From Sinonovacula constricta (taxonomy: Eukaryota > Mollusca > Bivalvia > Cardiida > Solecurtidae), in contig CM017556.1 of NCBI GenBank assembly GCA_007844125.1, positions 83,702,088 to 83,766,087 on the forward strand: a stretch of 64,000 bases of DNA, read 5' to 3'. Made by a program: the position numbers and the translations under genes. Position 1 is the first letter of the stretch. Each line of letters opens with the position of its first letter. This document shows positions 32,936 through 43,524 of the stretch, one piece after another. A model generated the notes under the pieces. The model was given only the letters and a program-made list of their open reading frames with translations, was not told the DNA's origin and did not search any database.

Positions 32936-33077
32936 AGGCACAGGACAAAGTTATTTCACATGCAAGCCAAGTGAAAAGCAAATTTGTGATGAGTCATTAA
33001 ACGAAAAGAGCAAACCCGACAGTTACCGCACTGGAACTGTCAGTCGGCAATATGGCCGACTGGAGTTACTTTATCAA

Positions 33078-33165
33078 ATGAAAATTTGCCTGTCTCAGGG
33101 CTCGAACCAGCGATTGCAGGTTTGGCAGTCCAGACCTCTAAGCATATGTTTATACATGCCATTAA
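33078..33165 (-). repeat. tRNA-like sequence, probable SINE head
   Basis: The minus strand reads GGTTCGAGCCC (a B-box) preceded by GAGGTCTGGACTGCC. There is no complete cloverleaf, so it is not called as a tRNA gene. Confidence 0.4.
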
Positions 33166-33684
33166 TCATAGAATTATTTAATTTGCATTCTCTTGTAAAA
33201 TTTGATATTAAAATAAAAGTTGCAAAATATACAAGCTTATGAAAAGATAGAAAATACACATTAAATTGATTATTATACAAATAAAGACTTGCAAGGTTGA
33301 GGTCAGTATTTAGTGTTAAGGACCTGGGTAATGTTATATTGACCGTGGACGCAATATTCTTCATCGAAACATAAGTCTTTACTTTTTTATATCACATACC
33401 CCATGAAATTGAAGCGTTGTTGATACGGTATAGTGTGATTTTTACTTCACTTTTTTGTGGCTCAAATTTGTTCATCGTTCATTTCCTCAAAGTCCAGTCA
33501 AAACGCTTTAAATGCAAATGGTATGTGATATTATGTAATATTTAATGTGGTTTCTGATGAAATTCTTTACAGATATTAATGGCAAACAATTTTCTTTCAG
33601 TACTGGAATTGATTAAAAAAACAACGTTCGTATGGTTTTTATTTTAGTACACTTAATCTTTTAATAATAATACAACTTTATTAT
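33166..33684. other. Unannotated interval
   Basis: AT-rich, no supported feature. Confidence 0.4.
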
Positions 33685-33698
33685 AAAATTTAGAACGG

Positions 33699-34389
33699 AT
33701 GATAAATAATAGACTCGTTTGGTATCTTAAGTCAAATAATTTACTCACAGAATTTCAAAGTGGGTTTAGAAACCAACTAAGTACACTCGATCATCTCGTT
33801 CGATTTGAAACTTTTATTAGAGATGCCTTTACCAAGAAAGAACACCTAGTAGCGCTGTTCTTTGATCTTGCAAAGGCATACGATACTACATGAAAAACAT
33901 GGGATTTTAAAAGATTTAGGTGACCTTGGTCTCAAGGGTCGTTTACCCACATTTATTAACAGTTTTCTTTCTGACAGAAATTTTCAAGTTAAAATTGGGT
34001 CTACTTTGTCTTCTGTTCATTAACAGGAACAAGGTGTCCCTCAGGGTAGTATATTGTCAGTTACTCTTTTTAACATCAAAATAAATAATATTGTATAAAC
34101 TCTAAATAATGGAGTCGATTGTTCACTGTATGACGATTCGCTCCAAAAATATGAACACAATTGAAATGCAATTACAACAATGCCTTAACAAACTATAAAC
34201 TTGGAGTAACAATGGTTTTAAATTTTCACCCACCAAAACAAACTGCGTACATTTCTGTTATTTCTTTATAACATTCGTATTCCTGTCGTCAAGGAAACGA
34301 AATTTCTTGGTGTCATATTTGACAGCAAATTATCTTTTATACCACATATTAAATATGTAAAATCTAAATGTCTTAAATCTCTTAACCTG
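33699..34389 (+). pseudogene. LINE D reverse transcriptase, N-terminal part, broken
   Basis: The frame 33699-33893 gives NRLVWYLKSNNLLTEFQSGF and FFDLAKAYDTT, followed by a stop. The QGVPQGS region at 34030 is in another frame, and the YVDD catalytic segment at about 34128 is partly deleted (SLYDDSLQK-like). A stretch near 34255 (the CQKRTLHNDPE region) is also lost. It cannot be active. Confidence 0.75.
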
Positions 34390-35223
34390 TTGAAATTTTT
34401 ATCCCATACCGACTGGGGAGCTGATAGAAAAGTTCTATTGCAACTGTATAGATCACTAGTAAGATCGAAATTAGATTATGGTAGCATTGTTTACGGCTTT
34501 GCCAGGAGATCATATCTCCAGATGCTTGACGTTGTCCACAACCAGGGACACCGTCTGTTGCTTGGAGCTTTCAGGACCTCTCCTGTAGAGAGCCTTTACG
34601 TTGAAGCTAATGAGTCATTATACCTTAGACGAGAGAAACGTGCGCTTCAGTTTATAACAAAAGTGAAATCTAACCCTAAAAATCCAGCACATAGTGTTAT
34701 CTTTAATCCGAAATATGAACACTTGTATGAGCGTAAACCAAAGGCAAATAAGCCGTTTGATTTACAAATACTAGAAATTATACACTCATCACAACTGAAT
34801 TTAAATCAAATATTAAAAGAAAATAATGTTTTAGAATTTCCACCATGGCAATTGAAAACTCCCGACGTCGATCTATCTCTCAGTATAAATACTAAATCAA
34901 AAACAAACCCTCTCGTACTACGCTCAAGTTTTATCGAACTGCGCGACAAGAAATATTCCAACTACGTCGAAATATATACCGATGGCTTAAAAGCAGATTC
35001 ATATGTCGGCTGTGCTTCCGTAAGCAAAATTCATTGTTTAAAACAAAAATTACCCCCCGATTCGTCCATTTTTACAGCCGAAATTCAGGCTGTTAATCTT
35101 TCTCTTGACTTTATTTCTGATCATCATAACGATACATTTGTAATATTTACTGACTCTTTGCTGTCGCATTGGACATACCAGATTAACTCATACATACCTT
35201 CTAAAAAGAGAAGTTCAACCTGA
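34390..35223 (+). pseudogene. LINE D RT thumb and start of RNase H
   Basis: 277 open codons: the RT thumb (SHTDWGADRKVLLQLYRSLV, SKLDYGSIVYGFARR), the linker and the first half of RNase H (VEIYTDGLKADSYVG, FTAEIQAVNL). RNase H is cut after FTDSL by an internal deletion, so the last catalytic Asp is missing. The stretch AHSVIFNPKYEHLYERKPKA is intact here and shows where B lost one base. Confidence 0.78.
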
Positions 35224-35964
35224 ATGTGTTCCTTGTCAGGAACCTCTTACAGTTAATCCTATTTTACTACATTGTATTGACACAGATCATATTCGATCTA
35301 AATATTTTAATGTCAATAATATATACGAACTATTTAAGACGGTATCCGATGCTAAACTTGTTTGCTTCCTAACCGAGATTGGTATTCTGAGTAAGTTATA
35401 AATTTTTAAACTGTTTATTATGCTATATATGTACGTTATACATTTTAACTGTTTAATATATTAACTTGTTTTTCGTTTGTCATTCACATTTTAACCTGAT
35501 AGATTTTTATTTCTACTCACGTATTTTAGTTTTAACCTGAGTATATTCTCATGTCGTTAAACTTTAATGTATTCGGCGCCGTATGACCTATCAAGTGTCG
35601 GTGTGCCGTAAAGCTAAAAGACAAAAAAAGAAAACCCAACAGTTACTGCTGCATGGACTGACCAAAGTTTTGATGGAGCGCCCATGGCATTGGTAGAGTC
35701 GCCGATTTGCAACTCTTCTGACTGCCTTGCCTCTCTCCACGTGGGAACTATATAAATATGTGAATATGTAAATGTTTGTATCAATTTCTAAATATGTGTC
35801 TTTGTTTGAACATAATTACTTGCTTACTTTAAAATATTTACTTTTTATTAATTAAATGGTGTACTATGGTTGCTAAAAGACCATTTTTTTTCTGCTTCTA
35901 AATGAATAATTCTATCATAAGCAGCATCAGGTCTAGCTGCAAATGGCTCAGCAAACAGTTGAAA

Positions 35965-36138
35965 TCATGCTGGGGGTTTCCTTAATCCTGTCCTCCTACG
36001 TTTCCTCTGTCTTTCTTCTGTGGATGGCAGTGTGTCTGGGGTGGCAGGTGCTTGAATATGTGCAGGTGTTTGTCTCTGTGTAACTGTAGGTGCTGCACGT
36101 TTTACAGGTGCTAGTTTTTGTGTTAATGTGAGTGTGGT
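35965..36138 (-). CDS. Possible C-terminal exon of a host gene (basic, Pro/Thr-rich)
   Basis: On the minus strand an open frame reads TQKLAPVKRAAPTVTQRQTP and later STEERQRKRRRTGLRKPPA, then stops at 35965. It has no close family resemblance that I can name; the basic stretch RQRKRRR would suit a nuclear localisation signal. The frame is cut on its 5' side exactly where the mariner element starts. Could be the last exon of the Myb/SANT gene at 37832-37980, by position and strand only. Confidence 0.35.
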   Translation of the reverse strand, partial: TTLTLTQKLAPVKRAAPTVTQRQTPAHIQAPATPDTLPSTEERQRKRRRTGLRKPPA

Positions 36139-37143
36139 TGTACGAGGGGCGTTTATAAAGTATTAATCAGTGCGATTTTTTAACGTTAATCCGAGCGTAA
36201 TTTGTAAATGTTGAAAGTTAAAACTAATACATGTATGGAAAGATTAGACTCTCTTCTACAGTTACGTGCACGAGGAAACCGGAAAAAACCTACACAGTGA
36301 GCGCAATGTTCACTTGAATCGACTACGGTCAGGTACACTGCAGTTAGAAATGGCAGATAAATAGAACAATTCTCAAGATGAGCAAAGAGCGTATTGTAAA
36401 ATACGCGCATTGCTTGGCGTTGCTGCACCTGATATTAAATCAGACTTAGACAAGGTTTATGGGGACAGTGTCCGGTCGTATGCCACAGTTAGAAGATTGG
36501 TCCGTCTATTTACCTCTGGTAGAGAGGCGATAAAAGATGAGGCCCGTCCTGGCCGTCCAGTTACAACAATGACTGACGGAAATATTGCCGCTGTTAAAAA
36601 AGCTGTGGAAGATGATGCCCGCTGTACAGTGGGGGAGATAAGTAATTTATGTGGCATTAATTCGTCATCGGTTTTTCAAATATTGACTCGCGTGTTAAAG
36701 CTACGCTTTATTGCGCTTTATATACGCCTGGCTTTATTGCGCCAGGTGGATACCCCACCTTCTCACTGAGGACCAAAAACGGGAGCGCGCGTGCAAATTG
36801 CGTCACAGCTGCTCGAAATATACAAGAATGCTGACCAAAACCGCATGAATGAAATTGTGACTGGCGATGAAACATAGGTATATTTTTATGAGCCTGACAG
36901 TAAAGAAAAAAATAAGGTGTGGGTCGGTGAAAATGACGAACGACCCCAAGTTGCCCGTAGAGCTCGCACCTCAAAACGCATTATGTATGCATTATTGTTT
37001 GATTGCCAGGGAATGGTGGCTCGAATTCCTATACCAGAAGGCAGGAGTGTTACTGTAATATTTTACCGAGATTCGGTTCTTTCTGCTGTTGTAAGCCACT
37101 ATACTGCAGCCCGTCCCCGTACCGGCGTACCCTTAAACATGTT
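36139..37143 (+). mobile_element. Mariner-family DNA transposon, decayed, 3' end lost
   Basis: The left end TACGAGGGGCGTTTATAAAG is a typical mariner terminus next to a TA. Transposase remains fill 36350-37143. No matching right inverted repeat was found, so the 3' end is missing or unrecognisable. Confidence 0.72.
36350..37143 (+). pseudogene. Mariner transposase, nonsense and frameshift mutations
   Basis: The start codon at 36350 is followed by an in-frame TAG after four codons. The frame then gives QRAYCKIRALLGVAAPDIKS, YGDSVRSYATVRRLVRLFTS, GREAIKDEARPGRPVTTMTD and CTVGEISNLCGINSSSVFQI: the paired HTH region of a mariner transposase. A ~35-bp insertion near 36705 follows, then shifted frames with LLTEDQKRER, a TGDE catalytic motif (about 36861) and VWVGENDERPQVARRARTSK. 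The last catalytic Asp region is not reached. The HTH part binds the element's ends in active relatives; this copy is dead. Confidence 0.75.
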
Positions 37144-37831
37144 TTAGATATAATTGTTAAATGCCTTACCAGAAGAAGCATTTGTATTTCAAATAATTTT
37201 TTCATAATGTTACATTTTACCTAATGATGATAAAACACAGACAGGTGTAACTGCGGGGTAACCAGCCATCACCCCCTCCATGAGGTTGAAGAATTGTCAC
37301 GTCCTTCTTTCTACGTCCACTTTTGTTGTTTGAGTCAGTTATGACTTTGTGCCTTAAATCCATTGAAACAAAGTTAACTGTTTCGATTATTTATTTTTAT
37401 ATTGTTTGCAATATTAAGAACATAGTTTTTAAATTTGAAAGGATTGTTATTAATATTTATACTGTAGTAGTTACTTCTTATGTTAAAAGTATACTGTGTT
37501 TATGATGTTAAAAAAAAGATGCAATAAACTTTATATACACATTCTAATATGAATTTAGTTCTACTTTTCAATGAGCTGTCAGTATGATAACCTAAAAATG
37601 TAAAGTATTGATTATATGTTTATCTGTACTTTTCATCCTTTTGTCAGTGTTAAGACCAATAGTTTTTGCTCTTTGATTCTGTTTAACAGTTTTTTTTTAT
37701 TCAAGAGACATATAAGCAAAACCAAAGTTATAGGGATTAGACCCAAATATAGATTATAATTCTGTTTACTTTATAAAATGTGCATTCCAATTACACATAT
37801 ATGGCCTAGAGATAGCCAGCCTCAGACTTAC
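37144..37831. other. Unannotated interval
   Basis: AT-rich, no supported gene or repeat. Confidence 0.4.
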
Positions 37832-37980
37832 ATTTTTACATGGTATCTCATCTGCTGTAAATAATGAGCAATGCTCCTCCACACATCCTTCTGTTTAAAG
37901 CAGTTTGACTGGAACCGGTGCTTGTTCGCAGCAAACAAGGGATATCAGGCGTGTGACAGCCTCAGGACTCCATGTAAATC
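37832..37980 (-). pseudogene. Exon with a Myb/SANT-like DNA-binding domain, one frameshift
   Basis: The minus strand shows an acceptor (GGATAG/GATTTAC) and a donor (AAAT/GTAAGT) around a 149-bp exon. It translates as FTWSPEAVTRLISLV and, after a 1-nt shift, AANKHRFQSNCFKQKDVWRS then IAHYLQQMRYHV. The W...EAV..LI.L....F....K.K.VW..IA..L pattern is that of Myb/SANT-like domains (trihelix type), used for DNA binding by transcription factors and by Harbinger-type transposon partners. The shift is an extra T after CTTGTT. Other exons are not identified except, tentatively, 35965-36138. Confidence 0.55.
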
Positions 37981-38297
37981 CTATCCAATAACAAAATATA
38001 TTTTAGCTCTTTCAGTTTTTTACATATAACACCAACAAAAGTAAGGCAATATAAGCATCTTTCAAATTTTGTTTAAGGAAAACAGACAAATGTCTGGGTA
38101 GAACGACCTGCCTGTCAGCTTGATGACATCTTCACAAGACAGTTCTCTCAACCAGGATGTGAATCCAAGTGGTGAAGTTTCATATAATTAAGTGACAGTG
38201 ACATTTAAAGTATGTCAAACAGGTAATTTGGGTTTTGGGATGGAATTTGATCAAATGTTTATTTCAAATTCCATTAATCTTTTCTACAAATCATTGT

Positions 38298-38537
38298 CGA
38301 CATACCAAAGTCGTTAAAAATGGTAGTGGTATAGCTCCCTTGCTTACGCTCAAGCAAATATAAGGCTAGTTCCACGACTGGTTGGCCCGGTGTCAGGATA
38401 ATGTGACTGGGTGTGGTATCATGCCAGGTGTTCACGGCATGCTATACACAGTGAAGGCAGCACTATATCTGCTTCAAGTGGACACCGTCTCCAAATAACT
38501 GAAATACTGTTGGTGGGACGATAAACCCAATAAACAA
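38298..38537 (+). mobile_element. SINE, 5'-truncated copy
   Basis: Same body as the full SINE at 59145, from CGACATACCAAAGTCG-like sequence to the tail ATAAACCCAATAAACAAAC, but without the tRNA head. Flanked by a 12-bp duplication, ACAAATCATTGT, at 38286-38297 and 38538-38549. This shows the truncated form was inserted as such. Confidence 0.82.
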
Positions 38538-38549
38538 ACAAATCATTGT

Positions 38550-38987
38550 GCTACAGATGACTGACTTTCCAATTTTAGCTGATAACTATCACTATGCTTC
38601 TGACCCTTATAACCTAAAGTGTCAAGGGTATTCTAATCAAAATTTAATGATTCTTTAAGACTCCAAAAGACTATTAAAGAAAAATAGAATTTCAAAGGAA
38701 GATACATGACATCATGTAGTTATGTAACACAGTAATTGTACATCAGTGTTCTGTACCTTATTGTAATAGCTTTAAATGGGTAGTAACAGTGGTGTTTTGT
38801 TTTGCTTTTAAAAATTCATCGCAGCAACACAATCACAGTCAGTATAGCGACGTCCACTACATATTGGTAAAGGAATAGTCCAGACATATTTCATGTCAGC
38901 TGGAAGACATCCCCACATGAAATTACTCACCTGGGTCAAGACTAGAACCCATGCCATACGGTGCTGAAAAGTTACAAGTCTGTGACT
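38550..38987. other. Unannotated interval
   Basis: No supported gene or repeat. Ends in the left duplication of LINE F. Confidence 0.4.
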
Positions 38988-39584
38988 CTTACCACTCTAC
39001 GGCCCCTGCCGGAAGGGGCATAGAATTCTCCGGCTGCCGCTACCTGTAGCGGGGTAAGAACCCTCCAAAGGTAGCCCAACTGTTTGCCGTGGGTGGCAAC
39101 CCTGTATCTCTGTGATGAAGGGATCCTGGTGGTTGAAGCCTTTGCTGGCTTGTCAGGATGTGACGTATAAGTCAGCACTGGTCAACACACTACTTTTGGC
39201 CCTTAGTTGCGGGGTAGACGGGCGGTTATATTGATCCGGTATAACCAATCGGCTGGCCGCGTTGTTCATACATAGATTACTATTTCCCTCTTGTATACAC
39301 TTACTTTGTCCTCCACCATCCACTCTAATTTCTGCTTTTTCCTTTATTGTATACCGTAAAGCTGAACCCCCTCCCTCTAATGGTCTCCTTTTTCCTATAA
39401 TCTAGTGGACAGCTGGCTATACGGATCAATCTGGCATTGTTTACATTTTGTATTTCATGTCAGAGTATAGCACTCTGATATCGCTGGTGTTGGGAGTTCG
39501 GATACCCACTCCATGTCAACGTCCCCTTGTTGGGCTCCGAGGCGGGTGGTGACCCAGAGTGCCGAAATTTTAAATAACATTCTC

Positions 39585-40852
39585 ATGGATCGCAAACGCA
39601 AATGTTACGAACCGATTCCAGCCATCACTTCAGAAGACTCTGATACGGACAATTCATCATCGAATACAAATTTTCCACGCTTCCTCGTTATTCAATTTCT
39701 AGAAAAAACTCCAATCACCAAAATTTCACCTTTTTTTATCGAAAAGTCAATCAAATGCCTTATTGGAACAGTTGATTCTGTCAAGAAAATTAAAATGAAT
39801 GCTAACAAAAAACCTATTTCGGATAAAATTTTGAAACTTAATGAATTTTGTTCACTTAAAGTCAAAACTTACCCGCACAATTCCCTAATTTTTCAAAAGG
39901 TGTCATCCGTTGCCCTGATCTTTCTGGACTTTCGGAGGAGATACTGACAGAACTCACACCACAAGGTGTGAGTGGTGTCAGGAGGTTTTCCTTCTCCAGG
40001 GAAGGTCGCAGGATCCCTACTAACACATTAGTTTTAACTTTCAACAACCAAAACTTCCATCAACAATCAAAATTGGTTATCTTCTGGTCAAAATTCAAGT
40101 CTATATTCCAAATCCATGACGTTGTTTTGATTGTCAGAAATTTGGTCACCATGAGTCTAATTGTACAAATGATATCATCTGTGGACGATGCAGTGAACCC
40201 GCTCACGCCCCAAACTTTAAGTGTGAAGCCGAACTTAAGTGTCCAAATTGCTCTGGACCTCACGAAAGTAGGTCCAGAGATTGTCCAACCTGGAAATTCG
40301 AGAAAGAGATGCTTAAAATTAAATACACCCTCAACATCTCATTTCCAGAAGCGCGTAAATCAGTGCAAGAGAAACAGAAATCTCTCTCTTCCAAAACATC
40401 TTACGCTGCAATTACAAAATCAAACACTTCGGTTTGCCAAGCAATTCGACTCAATATGAAACACTCTCTGGTAACCAAGTCTCTGACAAAATAATAATTC
40501 CAACAAAAATTAAAAACACAGAGTCTTCTGAAATTACAAAAACTACCCAAAACAAACCATCTTCGTCTACGCAATCTTCCAAACCTTCCTCTAACCAACC
40601 TTCCAAACCCTCCTCTATCCTACCTTTATAACATACTTCAAGGTAAACCGAACCAAAAAGAAGAGCTGCGGCAAAACCTTCAAAAGAAGCTACTAGCCCT
40701 TCCGGGAAATCAAGAGGACCTAGTCCTCCCAATAACCGGGAGAAGAGAGTTGGCCGGTCCAACTCTCTAAATAGATTTGATTGTCTGATGGAGATAGATT
40801 CTCCACCAGACAAAGACAAAGCAGCAAGGTCACCTGTTAAGGCTCCAAGATG
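39585..40852 (+). pseudogene. ORF1 of LINE F, frameshifted
   Basis: Start MDRKRKCYEPIPAITSEDSD at 39585. The first frame ends at 39947 after a 1-nt loss near 39885 (SLIFQKVSS instead of SLNFSKGV). The three Cys/His knuckles are readable around 40118-40290, with the first Cys-containing residues partly lost (CFDCQKFGHHESNC-like at the DNA level). The tail is broken by a stop near 40628 and by indels. Compared with B it retains the ~34 bp that B lost (the TELTPQGVSGVRRF region). Confidence 0.75.
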
Positions 40853-40882
40853 AGACATTTAACTATCATTTAATATAATCCC

Positions 40883-43520
40883 ATGAACAACATAATAATG
40901 CAATAGAATTGTCGGGGTCTAAGAGCCAATTTTAATGACATTTTACTTTTATTGTCCGCTTTCAACCCTGCTGTGCTATGCCTTCAGAAGACATTTTTGA
41001 AGGAAAGTGATAATATTGACTTTAAAGGTTATTATATATATAATCACATTCATACAATGTGTGATAGGGCGTCTGGAGGATCGACACTACTTGCCAACTC
41101 CAAACTGCTACATTCAAAAATTAACCTTAATACTGATTTACAGGCTGTTGCCATTCGTGTTACAGTCCATAAAGTCAATACAGTTTGCTCTGTTTACCTT
41201 CCACCTAATTCAGATATTCCAAAATCAAAATTAGATGATTTAATAAACCAATTACCGTCCCCTTACATTCTTGTAGGAGATTTTAGTGGACATAGCCCAT
41301 TATGGGGATGTTCCGATTATAACAATATGGGTAAAACGTTAGAGGACTTTATTGCCCAAAATGATATATGCCTAATGAATAATAAAAAGGCAACTTACTT
41401 ACATCCTGCTTCAGGACATTATTCATCTCTTGACTTTTCTTTATGTCACCCTTCTGTATATCTTGATTATAGTTTGGATGTACATGACGATTTATGTGGA
41501 AGTGATCATTTTGCTGTAATGTTAACCAACGATTCTGTCAATTTAAATGACAATAATACTTATTGGAGAATGAACAGAGCAAATTGGGAATTATTCTCAA
41601 TATTTTGTACTGAAGAATTGACAATTTTAACATTTGAGAATGTTGATGATAAAATACATTCTTTCTCATCAATTCTTCACAGCATTGCAGAAAAGTGTAT
41701 ACCTAAGACCACGACAAAGTTAAAGCGTAACAAACCTTGGTTTAATGATGAATGCAAAACATCCATCAGAAAACGTAGAGCGGCACTTAAAAAATTTAAT
41801 ATTCGTCCTACTACTGCTAATTTAAATAATGTCAAAATTGAAAGGACAAAGAGTAGGCGAATAATAAATCAAGCCAAAAGAACATCTTGGCAGAAATGTG
41901 TTTCTGGCATAACCAGTAAAACATCGGTCAAAAGTCTGGTCATCCATTTGGAAAATAAGCGGTAAATCTTCTTCTACAACAGTTTATCACTTAAAATCTA
42001 ACGATTTAATAATAACAAACAAAAAAGAAATTTCAGACACTCTTGCTAAAAGTTTTGAAAAAAAAAATCGTCTTTCGAAAATTACTCGAAAGAATTTCAA
42101 AATGTAAAGAATCGGGTTGAAAAAGCTAAAATCAATTTTAAGTCAAACAATAATGAAAATTACAACCAACCTTTTTCTTTAAGAGAACTTATGTTGAGAG
42201 AAGCACTAAATAAATCTCATGATACCGCTGCTGGACCAGATGATATTCCTTATCAATTTTTAAAACACTTGCCGCATACATCATTAAATTACTTTTGTCT
42301 ATTTATAATGAAATTTGGTTTTCCGGAGAGGTTCCAAATTCGTGGAAAAATTCATTCGTCATCCCTATACCTAAATAGGGAAAGGATCCAACAGATCCTT
42401 TAAGTTACAGACCTATTGCTTTGACTAGTTGTATTTGTAAAACTTTAGAACGGATGATAAATAATAGACTCGTTTGGAATCTTGAATCAAATAATTTACT
42501 CACAGAATTTCAAAGTGGGTTCAGAAACCAACGCAGTACACTCGATCATCTCGTTCGATTTGAAACGTTTATAAGAGATGCCTTTATCAAGAAACAACAC
42601 CTTGTAGCGGTGTTCTTTGATCTTGAAAAGGCACACGATTACTACATGGAAACATGGGATTTTAAAGGATTTAGGTGACCTTGGTCTCAAGGGTCGTTTA
42701 CCGACATTTATTTACAGTTTTCTCTCTGACAGAACTTTTCAAGTTAAAATTGGGTCCACTTTGTCTTCTGTTCATAAACAGGAACAAGGTGTCCCTCAGG
42801 GTAGTATATTGTCAGTTACTCTCTTTAACATCAAAATAAATAATATTGTAAAAACTCTAAATAATGGAGTCGATTGTTCACTGTATTAGATGATTTTTTT
42901 ATATGCTATCGCTCCAAAAATATGAACACAATTGAAAGGCAATTACAACAATGCCTTAACAAATTACAAACTTGGAGTAGCAACAATGGTTTTAAATTTT
43001 CACCCACCAAAACAAACTGCGTACATTTCTGTCAGAAAAGAACTTTGCACAACGATCCTGAGATATTTCTTAATAACATTCGTATTTCTGTCGTCAAGGA
43101 AACGAAATTTCTTGGTGTCATATTTGACAGCAAATTATCTTTTATACCGCATATTAAATATGTAAAATCTAAATGTCTTTAATCTCTTAACCTGTTGAAT
43201 TTTTTATCCCATACCGACTGGGGAGCTGATAGAAAAGTTCTATTGCAACTGTATAGATCACTAGTAAGATCGAAATTAGATTATGGTAGCATTGTTTACG
43301 GCTCTGCCAGGAGATCATATCTCCAGATGCTTGACGTTGTCCACAACCAGCGACTCCGTCTGACGCTTGGAGCTTTCAGGACCTCTCCTGTAGAGAGCCT
43401 TTACGTTGAAGCTAATGAGCCATCATTATACCTTAGACGAGAGAAACTTGCGCTTCAGTTCATAACAAAAGTGAAATCTAACCCTAAAAATCCAACACAT
43501 AATGTTATCTTGAACTGAAT
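40883..43520 (+). pseudogene. ORF2 of LINE F: endonuclease and reverse transcriptase, broken
   Basis: The endonuclease is mostly open (40952-41965, 337 codons: CLQKTFLKESD, LVGDFSGHSPLWGC, SDHFAVML). Note GDFSG for GDFNG, which changes a conserved catalytic-site Asn. The RT is in pieces: 42191-42403 (AAGPDDIPYQFLKHLPHTS), 42421-42678 (SGFRNQRSTLDH, FFDLEKAHD), 42617-42889 (QGVPQGSILS), and the thumb at 43195-43518. The YVDD motif has lost bases at 42887 (reads VLDDFFICY). It cannot be active. Confidence 0.8.
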
Positions 43521-43524
43521 TTAA

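Larger units (their letters stand above)
30170..33060. repeat. Head-to-head array of an unclassified ~510-600-bp repeat
   Basis: One arm (30170-31140) contains CGGTAACTGTCGGGTTTGC-like blocks at 30178 and 30985, plus AGCGCTTGGACATTTT. The other arm (31140-33060) carries the same blocks inverted, with the landmark AAAATGTCCAAGCGCTGA at 31208, 31721 and 32283 (spacing 513 and 562). The block GTGTGGCGGTCGTAAAAA occurs in opposite orientation at 30360 and 31510. A related fragment lies at 54130-54615. No coding potential is seen. The family is not one I can name. Confidence 0.7.
33685..35640 (+). mobile_element. LINE copy D (family alpha), 5'-truncated
   Basis: Starts within the RT region (TTTAGAACGGATGATAAATA) and ends at the conserved 3' tail near 35612, followed by an A-rich end. 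It has an internal deletion in RNase H at about 35161, where FTDSL joins to the ...SHWTYQINS region. Its 3' half is otherwise close to B and F. Confidence 0.85.
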
